The notes under the pieces were generated by a model. The model was given only the letters and a program-made list of their open reading frames with translations, did no database searches and was not told the DNA's origin. Both the position numbers and the translations under genes were made by a program. This document shows positions 8,658 through 18,588 of a DNA stretch of 64,000 bases, one piece after another. The stretch covers positions 30,770 to 94,769 of the forward strand of contig PHDA01000007.1 of assembly GCA_002842465.1 (NCBI GenBank), read 5' to 3'. Within the stretch, counting starts at the first letter, position 1, and each line of letters begins with the position of its first letter. Source of the stretch: Bacteroidetes bacterium HGW-Bacteroidetes-7 (GTDB lineage Bacteria; Bacteroidota; Bacteroidia; Bacteroidales; UBA932).

Positions 8658-11501
8658 ATGAATAGAATTAAACGATATGCAATTCTGCTGGCGGCAATTA
8701 TTTTTGCCGCCACAGGGTTCGCCCAAAATATAAACTTTAACGAAAAGCTACCTCTTGATCAAAACTTCAAGGTTGGAAAGCTTGAAAACGGAATGACATA
8801 CTACATCCGCAAGGCAGAAAACCCAAAAGGCAAGGCGGAATTTTTTATAGTACACAATGTAGGCTCTCTTCAGGAGAATGACGACCAAAGAGGTCTTGCT
8901 CACTTTCTTGAGCATATGGCTTTCAACGGTACAAAGCACTTCCCGGACAAGAGGCTTCTTGAATACTTCGGCAGCATAGGTGTAAAATTCGGAGCCAACA
9001 TTAATGCCTACACCTCAATGGAGAGAACCGTTTACAACATCTCAGCAGTACCAATAGACCGCTCTGTTGTAATAGACTCAGCCCTTTTGGCACTTCACGA
9101 CTGGTCTCACTATATTTCATGTGAGCCTGAAGAGATTGAAGCAGAGCGTGGCGTAGTACGTGAAGAGTGGCGAAGGGGTGACGACGCCAGAACAAGAATG
9201 ATGAAAGGGATAAGCCGCATGGAGCAGACTGGATCGAGGTTTGCGCAAAGAGATGTTATCGGATTACCCGAAATCATTAACACCTTCTCACGCCAAACCC
9301 TCGTTGACTATTATCACAAATGGTACAGACCTGATCTTCAGGCTGTTGTGATTGTTGGAGATATTGATGTTAACGATATTGAAAAGAGAATTATTGAACG
9401 ATTCTCCCCAATTCCATCTGTCAAAAACGGTGCTGTGAGAGAGAACTATTCTGTTCCTGATAATAAAAAACCAATTGTTGGTTATCATACCGATCCTGAA
9501 ACTAAGGCTCTTTCGGTAAGAATGACAATCAAGATACCTCATCTTACTACTGACGAAAGGTATTCATACAAAGCTCAGTACGACGATCTGACAAAAGCAC
9601 TTTTTCTGGACATGTTCAGAGTCAGAGCTCAGGTTGCTGCCGAGAGTACAGATTCGCTGTTTCGTGCACTGGTACCGGTTTATGGCGGCATAAGCTATGC
9701 CTCAGGCACATTCACAACAACAGCTCTTCCTATTAATAATAAAGGCATCACTAATGCACTTAAGGGTATTTTTATTGAAGTAGAAAGAGCCAGACAACAC
9801 GGATTTGATTCAGAAGAGTTTGCACCTGCTTTAGAAAGAGTTAAAAGACAGCTTGATGCAAACTATAACAGAATTAAAAAACTCAAGAATTCAGATTATG
9901 TTTCATTTGCTGTAGATCACTTCACAAGAGAGTACCCACTTCTAGACATAGATGCAAACTACAAACTCTCAAAAGAGCTAGTAGAGAAAATTACAGTTGA
10001 AGATGTAAACAACAGCCTTGACAGAATTTTAAGTATTGAGAACAGAGTCATAATTTTTGCAGTTCCTGAAAGTGATAAAGAGTACCTCCCAACCGAAGAT
10101 CAGGTGCTTGCACTATTAGACGAAATCAAAGGGACCTCTCTTGACAAATTTATCCCTTTAACCGAAAAGGAGATGGTTATGAAAGCCCTACCGGCTTCAG
10201 GTAAAATAACCAAAGAGAGAACGCTCACATCTAAAGATCTTAACATTGAATATGAAAAGAGTCTTGACTCTACAGTTGAGTGGACTCTTGAAAACGGATC
10301 AAAGGTGATATGGAAAGAGGAGAAGGGCAAAGAGAAGAGTGTAAGGATGCGCGCATTCCGTCCGGGTGGTTATGCTCTGCCTGAAGATTTATCACTTGCC
10401 AGAATAATGGACAGATATATCACTAACTTCCATGTAAACGGATTCAATAAAAATGAGCTTAGCAAATGGGCTTCATCCAAAGGAATCTTGGTTAAACCAT
10501 CTATCTCTATGAGATATAACGAATTTTCCGGTTCATTTGAAACAAAAGAGCCGGAAGAGTTTTTCAAGCTACTCCACATGTACTTTACTCAGGTAGCAGC
10601 AGACGCGAAGGATTTGAATAACACAAAGACACAACTATTAAGGAACATAAGAATCAGTCAGGGAGAGGTTAACACGTTTAAAGATTCGGTAACCAAGCTG
10701 AAATATGACTTTAATCCTTTAACTGTACCTTTCACAGAAGAGTTCGTCAGCAATATTACAGCAGAAAAACTTACTGAACTCTATTACAAACATTTTGGCA
10801 ACCCTGCCGGCTACACCTTTGTGTTTACCGGACCAATGGATGCCATAAAAGGTAAGCCTCTGGTTGAAAAATACATCGCTTCACTTAACGGAGGAAAGTA
10901 CAAAGCTCCTTCGCTTAAGTACAAAGAGTCTGAATTCCGTGAAGGCGAAGTTTCACTCAGATTTAAAGCAAAGGACATGCTCAGCACCAAAGCAAGTGTG
11001 TCGCGAATTTACAGTGGAGAGGTAGATTATTCTCCTGAAAATGGTATGATGGCAAAATTCTTAACCTATATTCTCAGGGATAGATACATGAAGTCTATTC
11101 GCGAAGAGAAGGGAGGAACATACCATGTTGGTGTAACAGGGGAGATGTCTCGATTTCCTGATAATTCGGTCTATTTTTCAGTTGATTTTGACACAGACCC
11201 CGCACTGGTAGACGAACTACTGGAAATTGTTCAGCTTGAGATAGATCAGCTGGTTGCTACAGGCCCAACTCAAAAGGAGATGAGGGAGATTAAACTGTAC
11301 CTCGAAAAGGTATATAACGATCAGATTGAAGAGACCCCATGGTTGTCAATTATTAGCGATGCTCTTCGTCAGATCCCCGACATTGCAACTCCGGCCAAAA
11401 AATTGGTCAGCAAAATGGAGGCCGAAGAGATTCATAAGTTTGCGAAGAGAGTGTTTACTACAGGAAACCGAATGACATTCGTATTCGAACCCGTACTGTA
11501 A
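8658..11501 (+). CDS. M16 family zinc metallopeptidase
   Basis: HFLEHMAFNGTKHF (HxxEH) with downstream Glu-rich region; duplicated M16 architecture. Confidence 0.93.
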   Translation: MNRIKRYAILLAAIIFAATGFAQNINFNEKLPLDQNFKVGKLENGMTYYIRKAENPKGKAEFFIVHNVGSLQENDDQRGLAHFLEHMAFNGTKHFPDKRLLEYFGSIGVKFGANINAYTSMERTVYNISAVPIDRSVVIDSALLALHDWSHYISCEPEEIEAERGVVREEWRRGDDARTRMMKGISRMEQTGSRFAQRDVIGLPEIINTFSRQTLVDYYHKWYRPDLQAVVIVGDIDVNDIEKRIIERFSPIPSVKNGAVRENYSVPDNKKPIVGYHTDPETKALSVRMTIKIPHLTTDERYSYKAQYDDLTKALFLDMFRVRAQVAAESTDSLFRALVPVYGGISYASGTFTTTALPINNKGITNALKGIFIEVERARQHGFDSEEFAPALERVKRQLDANYNRIKKLKNSDYVSFAVDHFTREYPLLDIDANYKLSKELVEKITVEDVNNSLDRILSIENRVIIFAVPESDKEYLPTEDQVLALLDEIKGTSLDKFIPLTEKEMVMKALPASGKITKERTLTSKDLNIEYEKSLDSTVEWTLENGSKVIWKEEKGKEKSVRMRAFRPGGYALPEDLSLARIMDRYITNFHVNGFNKNELSKWASSKGILVKPSISMRYNEFSGSFETKEPEEFFKLLHMYFTQVAADAKDLNNTKTQLLRNIRISQGEVNTFKDSVTKLKYDFNPLTVPFTEEFVSNITAEKLTELYYKHFGNPAGYTFVFTGPMDAIKGKPLVEKYIASLNGGKYKAPSLKYKESEFREGEVSLRFKAKDMLSTKASVSRIYSGEVDYSPENGMMAKFLTYILRDRYMKSIREEKGGTYHVGVTGEMSRFPDNSVYFSVDFDTDPALVDELLEIVQLEIDQLVATGPTQKEMREIKLYLEKVYNDQIEETPWLSIISDALRQIPDIATPAKKLVSKMEAEEIHKFAKRVFTTGNRMTFVFEPVL

Positions 11502-11528
11502 CCTCAAACAAATCGCATATTTTCCAAG

Positions 11529-11567
11529 GACCGACTAGAAAGCAATTTTTAAGTCGGTCTTTTTTTT
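11529..11567 (+). terminator. Rho-independent terminator after M16 gene
   Basis: gaccgact ... agtcggtc followed by a T-run. Confidence 0.8.
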
Positions 11568-11592
11568 ACATTTATGTGTCTAACAGTTATCT

Positions 11593-11617
11593 GTGTCAGC
11601 AAAGGAAAACTTTGGCT
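11593..11617 (+). repeat. 25-nt perfect repeat, copy 2
   Basis: Identical to 2090-2114. Confidence 0.85.
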
Positions 11618-11640
11618 AATGAAATATAAATACTTTGTGT

Positions 11641-11657
11641 TTGGCAGCATCTTTGCA
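11641..11657 (+). promoter_or_regulatory. Candidate sigma-54 (-24/-12) promoter
   Basis: TTGGCAGCATCTTTGCA; GG-N10-GC spacing, close to TTGGCACGNNNNTTGCW. Confidence 0.55.
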
Positions 11658-11695
11658 ATGTATGTAGTCAAAGGTATAAACTAAAATATTCCGTC

Positions 11696-12127
11696 ATGAA
11701 AAAATTGATTTTTAGTCTGATAGCCGTAGCTCTTTTAATAAGCAGTTGCGGACCCGCATTTATAGCCACCGGTCCCGGAAACGACAGAGGCTACGATCGC
11801 AGAGGTTATGATGAAAGAGGTTATGATGAAAGAGGTTATGATAACAGAAGAGACGACAGAAGAGGCTACGACAACAGAAACCCAAGATCTGCAGATGCTT
11901 ATATTCTTCTGGCACAAACCAATCCGCGCCTTAGAAACGTAACAGTACTTATTGACAACAGAGTAAGAGTTAATCTAAACTATGACAACAGAAGCAGATC
12001 TGCCAAAGCAAGACAGATAAGGGTAAAACCGGGAAGGCATAATATTAAGGTTTACTCAAACGGCAGATTCCTTTATGAAAGATGGGTTGTAGCCACACCA
12101 AACCGCACCATAAGGTTCTCTGTCTAA
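11696..12127 (+). CDS. Small lipoprotein with RGYDE/RGYDN repeats
   Basis: Lipobox-like LLISSCG; repeats DRGYDRRGYDERGYDERGYDNRRDDRRGYDNR. Confidence 0.8.
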   Translation: MKKLIFSLIAVALLISSCGPAFIATGPGNDRGYDRRGYDERGYDERGYDNRRDDRRGYDNRNPRSADAYILLAQTNPRLRNVTVLIDNRVRVNLNYDNRSRSAKARQIRVKPGRHNIKVYSNGRFLYERWVVATPNRTIRFSV

Positions 12128-13269
12128 TACCGCCCCGTGGCCCTGATAACAGAAGATAGGCCAAGTGTCAGAACAATAATTATAAACCCGGGTTCAGCGT
12201 ATTGAATTCCGGAAATCCAGAGAATAACAATTAAGGAGAGAAACAGCAAAGATGCAAATGAAAGCACCTTTTCTGTTTTTCTCCACTTTTTTAATGTTGC
12301 AATAGCCAATAAGAGATATATTGGATTACACCAAAGAAGATTATAGTTTGAATACAATTCTCTGTGGTCGGTAATCATAATGAGTCCACTTACAAAAATT
12401 CCAAGAAGACCAATTATTACTAGAAATCCAACCTCCAAAGCTTTATATCTCTTTTTGATCAGAGAATATCCTACTGCAGCAGCTATTAAACCAAGTATAA
12501 AAATTGGAGATAACAGTGTGTTTGTAAAATTTGAGATAAAAGTCTTCTTGTGGGTTACATTATCACTCTTTTCAAGCAGCACCCTGTATTCCGAAACCAA
12601 TGGGATTTCACCATTCCCGGCAACCGTGAGTTCGTTAAACAAGTAGTCTGGTAAAAACATACTTTGGAATACATCTATATCCCTGTCAAGAGTTGACCCG
12701 AGTAAGATGTTAATACCAAACTTTGGCCAACCGTCAATGTATTCATTTATGAGGTCTCTGTTAGTTTTACCGGCGCTTTTTCTAAGAGCTTTTTCATCTT
12801 TCCCTGCAATCTCAAAAATGATATCCCTTAGCTCAGATGTGCAGTTTTTGTAAAGAAAGCTGTACAGATAGTATCTGTTCTCGGGCTTGTACAGATATTC
12901 CAATTTGGAAAGAATTTCTGTAGTTTGGATACTGTCAAGAGAAAGAACCTGCTCTACTACCCCTCTGCCCTCCCACTGATACTGATATATAAAGTCATTC
13001 ATATACTGGATACCCAGCATATATTCAAGTTTACCCCTCATAAACTTGGTGTAAAAATTGGGAGTATTAAAATCAAACAACCCAAAATTGAATACCAGAT
13101 CACTTCCGTTAGACGGGTTGTAAACCCTAAGAGCGCTGTGCCCGAAAGTTGAATAGAGCTCATCCCCGGGAGTACAGGTTAGAAGCGAGATACGCGTGGT
13201 TTCAGTCGCTGATAACTTTCCGGAAAAGAGAATGATGGAAAGAAGAATTATTGAGAGGCGGTGCTTCAT
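12124..13269 (-). CDS. DUF4105 (Lnb N-terminal periplasmic domain) membrane protein
   Basis: LLTCTPGDELYSTFGHSALRVYNP motif, C-terminal TM helices. Confidence 0.85.
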   Translation of the reverse strand: MKHRLSIILLSIILFSGKLSATETTRISLLTCTPGDELYSTFGHSALRVYNPSNGSDLVFNFGLFDFNTPNFYTKFMRGKLEYMLGIQYMNDFIYQYQWEGRGVVEQVLSLDSIQTTEILSKLEYLYKPENRYYLYSFLYKNCTSELRDIIFEIAGKDEKALRKSAGKTNRDLINEYIDGWPKFGINILLGSTLDRDIDVFQSMFLPDYLFNELTVAGNGEIPLVSEYRVLLEKSDNVTHKKTFISNFTNTLLSPIFILGLIAAAVGYSLIKKRYKALEVGFLVIIGLLGIFVSGLIMITDHRELYSNYNLLWCNPIYLLLAIATLKKWRKTEKVLSFASLLFLSLIVILWISGIQYAEPGFIIIVLTLGLSSVIRATGRY

Positions 13270-13298
13270 TGCAGAAATCTAAAAAATTACTTTGATAA

Positions 13299-14885
13299 CT
13301 AATTGTTTTTAAACTGAGGTGCTTTGCGGTGATTGGTCCCCTGCTCATACGAGTAGGCAATCTCTAAAAGTACTGGTTCGCTCCATGCACGGCCAAAGAT
13401 CGAAATTCCAACCGGAAGTCCGTCAATAAAGCCCATCGGAAGAGTAATGTTTGGGTATCCCGAAACTGCAGCGTACGAAGAGCTGCTGATTCTGCCATTA
13501 TCACCGTTAATCAAATCAGTTTTCCACGCAGGTGAACCTGTAGGAGAGATAATTGCATCAAGCTTGTTTTCGTTCATAATCTTGTCTATCCCATCTTCAC
13601 GTGTAAGCTTGAACATTCTTTCAAGGTACTCTTTATATTCCGGGCTATCCAGAGAGCCCTTCTCATTGGCCATGATTAACAGCTCCTGATCAAAATATCT
13701 GAGTTCAACAGGATCTTTTTTATTAAACTCAATTAGCTCTGTAACACTCTTAACCGGAGCATTATCTCCAAGTGATTCAAAATATTTATTAAGCCCGTCC
13801 TTAAATTCAAAAAGCATAACCTGAAACGATGCTGCACTTGCTGCTCCAGGGTATGGGAAGTCCAGTTCTATAACCTCTGCCCCTGCACTTCTCATATATT
13901 CGGCAGCTGCATTAATGAGGGAATCAACACGGTGATGAGCTCTTCCCAACGATTTGATCTTGCCTATTCTCTTTCCTTTGAGCCCATGTAAATTGAGAAA
14001 TTGGGTATAGTCATTATAAAATTTTGCATTGGGGTCAAGTGTTTTTGAATCAAGAGAATCAGGCCCTGTCATGACTCCCAGAGAAATTGCAACATCTTTA
14101 ACTGTTCTGCCCATTGGTCCTGGAGTATCCTGAGTGAATGAAATTGGAATAATGCCGGTTCTGCTTAGCAACCCCACTGTAGGCTTAAAGCCCACCACGC
14201 CATTGTTGTTAGAAGGACACACAATGCTTCCGTTTGTCTCTGTGCCAATAGCTATGACGCAAAGATTTGCAGAGACTGAGGCGCCGGAACCGGAACTTGA
14301 CCCACATGGATTTCTGTCAAGAAAATATGGATTTTTGACCTGCCCTCCAACTCCGCTCCATCCGCTTGAAGAGAAGTTTGATCTGAAATTAGCCCACTCG
14401 CTAAGGTTAGCCTTTGCAATTATAACGGCGCCGGCTTCACGTAACATCTCAACTATTCTGCTGTCTGCAGGTGCAAATGAGTTTTTAAGAATAACTGCTC
14501 CTGCTGTAGTTGGCATACCATCGTGAGTATCAATATTGTCTTTTAAGATTACAGGAATACCATGCATAGGGCCTCTTATCTTGCCCTCCGACAACTCTTT
14601 ATCAAGCTCTTTCGCTATTTTTAGAGCATCCGGATTGACCGTAATTATTGAATTAAGCATCGGCCCGTTTTTATCAATTGTCTCTATTCTTGAAAGATAG
14701 TCTGTTACAATCTGACTAACAGTGAATTTCCCGCTTACATAACCATCATGAAGCTGAGAGATTGTAATCTCTTCAAGGTAAGATGCAGGATATGCTGATT
14801 TAACTTCTACAGTACATGCAGCAAACATAAGTGACATCAATGTCATAAGTACTGCTACCTTGGTAACTATTTTGAAAGTTTTCAT
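13299..14885 (-). CDS. Exported amidase-signature family hydrolase (lipoprotein)
   Basis: GSSSGSGASVSANL...GTETNGSIVCPS amidase signature; lipobox FAAC. Confidence 0.92.
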   Translation of the reverse strand: MKTFKIVTKVAVLMTLMSLMFAACTVEVKSAYPASYLEEITISQLHDGYVSGKFTVSQIVTDYLSRIETIDKNGPMLNSIITVNPDALKIAKELDKELSEGKIRGPMHGIPVILKDNIDTHDGMPTTAGAVILKNSFAPADSRIVEMLREAGAVIIAKANLSEWANFRSNFSSSGWSGVGGQVKNPYFLDRNPCGSSSGSGASVSANLCVIAIGTETNGSIVCPSNNNGVVGFKPTVGLLSRTGIIPISFTQDTPGPMGRTVKDVAISLGVMTGPDSLDSKTLDPNAKFYNDYTQFLNLHGLKGKRIGKIKSLGRAHHRVDSLINAAAEYMRSAGAEVIELDFPYPGAASAASFQVMLFEFKDGLNKYFESLGDNAPVKSVTELIEFNKKDPVELRYFDQELLIMANEKGSLDSPEYKEYLERMFKLTREDGIDKIMNENKLDAIISPTGSPAWKTDLINGDNGRISSSSYAAVSGYPNITLPMGFIDGLPVGISIFGRAWSEPVLLEIAYSYEQGTNHRKAPQFKNN

Positions 14886-14903
14886 AGTATTTGTTTTAAT
14901 ATA

Positions 14904-15467
14904 TTACTTGCCAATGCGCCATCTGCTTAGGAGCGTTTGATTTTTCGGAAAAATGCCTCTCTGTTTTGTTCTGACATCCTCAACCACGAAAAATACATTA
15001 GGGTCAAATTCCGTAAAAATTCGCTCTACCTTTTTCATAAGCTTCCTGTCAACAACTGTCTCAATTACATCAATTTCGCCAAGAGAGCCTGTACCGTGAA
15101 TAAGCGTAGCCCCAAAATTCTGTCTGTTAAGAAGTGATACTAACTCTTTTCCGTTACCCTTTGTATAAACTCTGCAAAGCAGTATTCCAAAGGCGATTTT
15201 TTGCTCTATTAAAATTCCGATGAAATTACCTGAAGCATACCCTGCAGCGTAAGAAAGATAGGCGGTTACATCATTTGCTCTTGAAAAAATCTCCGAAATA
15301 ACTACAATCCAGATAAGAACCTCAAAAAATCCAATTATCGGGGCTATATATTTTTCCCCTTTTGATACAAAGATTATCCTTAATGTGCCAAGTGATACGT
15401 CAATAATTCTTCCAAAGAAGATTACAAAGGGGAGAATGAAGGGGTACTGATCCAGAAAATCAAACAT
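14904..15467 (-). CDS. UPF0316/DUF2179-family membrane protein
   Basis: Conserved GRIIDVSLGTLRIIFVSKGEKYIAPIIGFFEVLIWI. Confidence 0.85.
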   Translation of the reverse strand: MFDFLDQYPFILPFVIFFGRIIDVSLGTLRIIFVSKGEKYIAPIIGFFEVLIWIVVISEIFSRANDVTAYLSYAAGYASGNFIGILIEQKIAFGILLCRVYTKGNGKELVSLLNRQNFGATLIHGTGSLGEIDVIETVVDRKLMKKVERIFTEFDPNVFFVVEDVRTKQRGIFPKNQTLLSRWRIGK

Positions 15468-15497
15468 AATTTTTATATAGATTAAACAGCGTTACAA

Positions 15498-17009
15498 TTA
15501 ATAACCAATCCTTTTAAATGCAGCTCCTAACGAAGCGGCAATATCGCTTGACATAAGCGAATTTTCACCTGTTGTCTCAACGGCAATATCACCGGCAAGT
15601 CCATGAAGAAAGACCCCTGCAAAAGCAGCTACTTTTGAAGAGTATCCCTGTGCCATAAGAGCGAGAATTACACCGGTTAAGACATCTCCACTTCCTGCGG
15701 TTGCCATACCGGGATTCCCTGTTGAATTAAAAAAGATCTCTCCCTCAGGGGTAGTGATAGAGGTATGCGCACCCTTTAAAACAACCACAATGTTATGTTT
15801 AATGGAGAATTCTGACTGTTTAATAACTGCATCATATGAGTTTTCAGTTTCGCCTGCAAGACGTGCAAATTCACCCGGGTGAGGAGTTATGACAGAACCT
15901 TCTGGGATTAGGTTGATGAGATCCCTTTCTGATGCAATAATGTTCAGAGCATCAGCATCAATAATCATTGGCTTTTTACTACTCTTTAACAACTTCCTTA
16001 GTCCATCGACTGTTTCAGGGGATTTGCCTAAACCCGGGCCAACAGCAATAGTATTATAATTTTCAATATTTTCAACGTAGGTAAAGATTGAATCTGACAA
16101 GTCAATCGAACATATTGCCTCAGGTACTGAAATCTGAATAACTTCGTATAACAATTTTGGTATATGAACCGTTAACAGCCCCGCTCCTGATCTCATGGCT
16201 CCTTTTGCCGAAAGAACTGCCGCACCGCCCATACCGTACGAACCGGCAATAAGAAGCGAGTGTCCAAAATTCCCTTTATGCGAAAATTTATCTCTTCGTT
16301 TAATCTCTTTTGCAATAAGCTCCTCTGTCAGCATGAAAAAATTAGTCTCCGTTTTTTCAATTATCTCATTATGCAAACCTATCGGGAGAACCTTCCATTT
16401 ACCAATATAGGGAGCAGCCTCTTTGAAAAACATGCAGAGTTTTGGAAATTCAAAGGTAAGTGTCATGTCTGCCCAAATAATGGCATTTCTCTCCGGATTG
16501 GCATTCTCCTCTGAGAACAGACCGGAGGGCAAATCAATTGATATAACCTTTGCTCCGGAATTGTTAATCCTTTCAATTATCGGACAATAAATTCCCTCTG
16601 CACATCGATTGAGTCCTGTTCCAAAAATACCCTCTATAACAACTGCATCAGATGGAATTTCAGGAATATCTCTATCGACTTCTACCTCTTTGACAAACAC
16701 ACTACCAAATAGATATGTCTCTCCCAAGAGCTCTTTTCTTGGCTCAGATTTAAAAGTCTTGTTTTTTATCAGAAAGAGTTTGCAGTTAAAATCCCGTGCA
16801 GCAAGTATTGATGTAAGAGCAATAGCATCGTTTCCGTTATTCCCCGGCCCGGCAAATATAAATATCTGCTGCTTTTTGTTAATTTCTGTTTTAAGCCATT
16901 CGTAAAGCTTTTTGGCAGCCCTTTTTATGAGGTCTGTTTCACATATAGGTTCATTGATAATTGTATAATTATCAATAATGGAAATTTGTGATGATGTGAA
17001 TATTTTCAT
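15498..17009 (-). CDS. nnrD/nnrE: Bifunctional NAD(P)H-hydrate epimerase / ADP-dependent dehydratase
   Basis: FAGPGNNGNDA epimerase motif; GNPGMATAGSGDVLTGVI dehydratase motif; start revised to MKIFTSSQ at 17009, next to the upstream stop. Confidence 0.92.
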   Translation of the reverse strand: MKIFTSSQISIIDNYTIINEPICETDLIKRAAKKLYEWLKTEINKKQQIFIFAGPGNNGNDAIALTSILAARDFNCKLFLIKNKTFKSEPRKELLGETYLFGSVFVKEVEVDRDIPEIPSDAVVIEGIFGTGLNRCAEGIYCPIIERINNSGAKVISIDLPSGLFSEENANPERNAIIWADMTLTFEFPKLCMFFKEAAPYIGKWKVLPIGLHNEIIEKTETNFFMLTEELIAKEIKRRDKFSHKGNFGHSLLIAGSYGMGGAAVLSAKGAMRSGAGLLTVHIPKLLYEVIQISVPEAICSIDLSDSIFTYVENIENYNTIAVGPGLGKSPETVDGLRKLLKSSKKPMIIDADALNIIASERDLINLIPEGSVITPHPGEFARLAGETENSYDAVIKQSEFSIKHNIVVVLKGAHTSITTPEGEIFFNSTGNPGMATAGSGDVLTGVILALMAQGYSSKVAAFAGVFLHGLAGDIAVETTGENSLMSSDIAASLGAAFKRIGY

Positions 17010-17010
17010 T

Positions 17011-17613
17011 CTATTGTTGTGAGAACCAGTCGTTGTATTCAATGACTATCATCTCAAGGTCTGAAAGTTTGTACTCTTTATTAACAATTCTTTCGGCCAA
17101 TTGAGGGTAGAGGAAGAAATACGCACTCATGTCTCTTCTAAAGTTAATTATTGCAGGAACTTTAAGGACTCCATCCTTTTTCAAAATGTATCTCTCTTTA
17201 TCGGTTGTAAAGGAGTCAGACATGAACTCCTTTTCGTCATAAAACATCTTGTAAAGGGTCACATTACCGTTAACCAATTCAAGAACAAAAAAGTTTTTCC
17301 TCTTGCCCAAAAACAGATCTGAACCCTTTTCGTTTTTCAGGGAAACCATCTTGTAAACCCTGCCGTTGCTCTCAAATTCAAACCATTTTGCATCACCGGG
17401 TCTAATCCTTCTGCTCTTTCCGTTTTCATCAATGTACTTCACGCCCCTCTGGATTAACTTAAAGTTAGGTGTCTTGCTAAACAGATTATATGGAATGTTC
17501 AGCTCTGCATTAATTTTTTGGTTTTGAATAAAAATTGCACCTCTCTCCTTTTTGGCCTCAATAGAAATTGCAGAAAACAGAATTAGTAAGATAACAAGCA
17601 GATTTTTCTTCAT
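17011..17613 (-). CDS. Hypothetical exported protein
   Basis: Signal peptide; conserved context only. Confidence 0.65.
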   Translation of the reverse strand: MKKNLLVILLILFSAISIEAKKERGAIFIQNQKINAELNIPYNLFSKTPNFKLIQRGVKYIDENGKSRRIRPGDAKWFEFESNGRVYKMVSLKNEKGSDLFLGKRKNFFVLELVNGNVTLYKMFYDEKEFMSDSFTTDKERYILKKDGVLKVPAIINFRRDMSAYFFLYPQLAERIVNKEYKLSDLEMIVIEYNDWFSQQ

Positions 17614-17621
17614 AAAGATTA

Positions 17622-17648
17622 AATTTTACAGTCGTGAACTGTAAAATT
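17622..17648. terminator. Perfect 11-bp hairpin (aattttacagt cgtga actgtaaaatt)
   Basis: Between histidine kinase stop and downstream co-oriented gene. Confidence 0.6.
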
Positions 17649-18588
17649 AATCAAAATTCTCCTTTACAGGTATTCTGAAGGTGAATTTTGAACCTAACCC
17701 CTCTTTAGATTCTACTGTTATATTTCCTCCAAGCATCTCGATGTATGCTTTTGAGATTGACAAACCAAGACCTATTCCTTCGTGAGCTCTGGACAGCCTT
17801 ATGTCTGCCTGTACAAATCTCTCAAAAATGTTTTCAATTCTCTCTTCAGGAATTCCAATACCATCATCTTTAACAGAGAATCGGTAGTGCCCTTTTTCCA
17901 ATGAAACTCCAATTTCGATTGTCCCGTCTGCACTGTACTTGATAGCATTCTTTAGCAAATGAGTCAGTACAGAAACAAGCTTCTCTTTATCTGTATAAAC
18001 TTTGCACTTTTCTTTGGGTGCTGTCTCTGAAATTTTAAAAGCTAAGCCCTTCTCATCTGTAATTGGCAAATATACAGAGTGAAGATGTTCAATGAGTTCG
18101 TTAACATCTGTAAGCGTATAGTAAGTGGTTATCTGGCCTGTATCAAGCTTAGAAATTGCAACAATATCATTTATCAGCAAAAGCATTCTCTCCCCACTCT
18201 TTTCGATAATGTCCAGATATTCTTTATGTTGTTCACCAGTTAGTTCGGGGTTTTTAAGCAGTTCTGAAAAGCCCAGAATTGCATTCATTGGCGTCCTTAC
18301 CTCATGGCTGACATTTGCAAGAAAGGCTGTTTTGAGACGATCACTCTCCTTTGCCTTGGCTTCTGCAGCTCTCAACCTTTTGAGGTGCCCTTTTAAAAAC
18401 AGAAAGAACAGAATGCCTGTGAATACTACATAAAACCATCCTTTGTATGTTTGAATTTTCGATAATACCTCTTTGTCATCTGTGAAACCCTCTACAAAAT
18501 AATCCGAGAATAGAATCCACAGACAACCGATTATTAAATAGGCGGCAGTGATACCGTGCTCAAACCTGAATTTTAATATTTTGCCCAT
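17647..18588 (-). CDS. Membrane sensor histidine kinase
   Basis: FLANVSHEVRTPMNAILGFSELL H-box, NAIKYS N-box, DDGIGIP, GIGLGLSI. Confidence 0.93.
   Translation of the reverse strand: MGKILKFRFEHGITAAYLIIGCLWILFSDYFVEGFTDDKEVLSKIQTYKGWFYVVFTGILFFLFLKGHLKRLRAAEAKAKESDRLKTAFLANVSHEVRTPMNAILGFSELLKNPELTGEQHKEYLDIIEKSGERMLLLINDIVAISKLDTGQITTYYTLTDVNELIEHLHSVYLPITDEKGLAFKISETAPKEKCKVYTDKEKLVSVLTHLLKNAIKYSADGTIEIGVSLEKGHYRFSVKDDGIGIPEERIENIFERFVQADIRLSRAHEGIGLGLSISKAYIEMLGGNITVESKEGLGSKFTFRIPVKENFD

Noticed and set aside
2090-11617. Peptidase block as a composite transposon
   Set aside because: No transposase/integrase and no target-site duplication visible; direct rather than inverted repeats.
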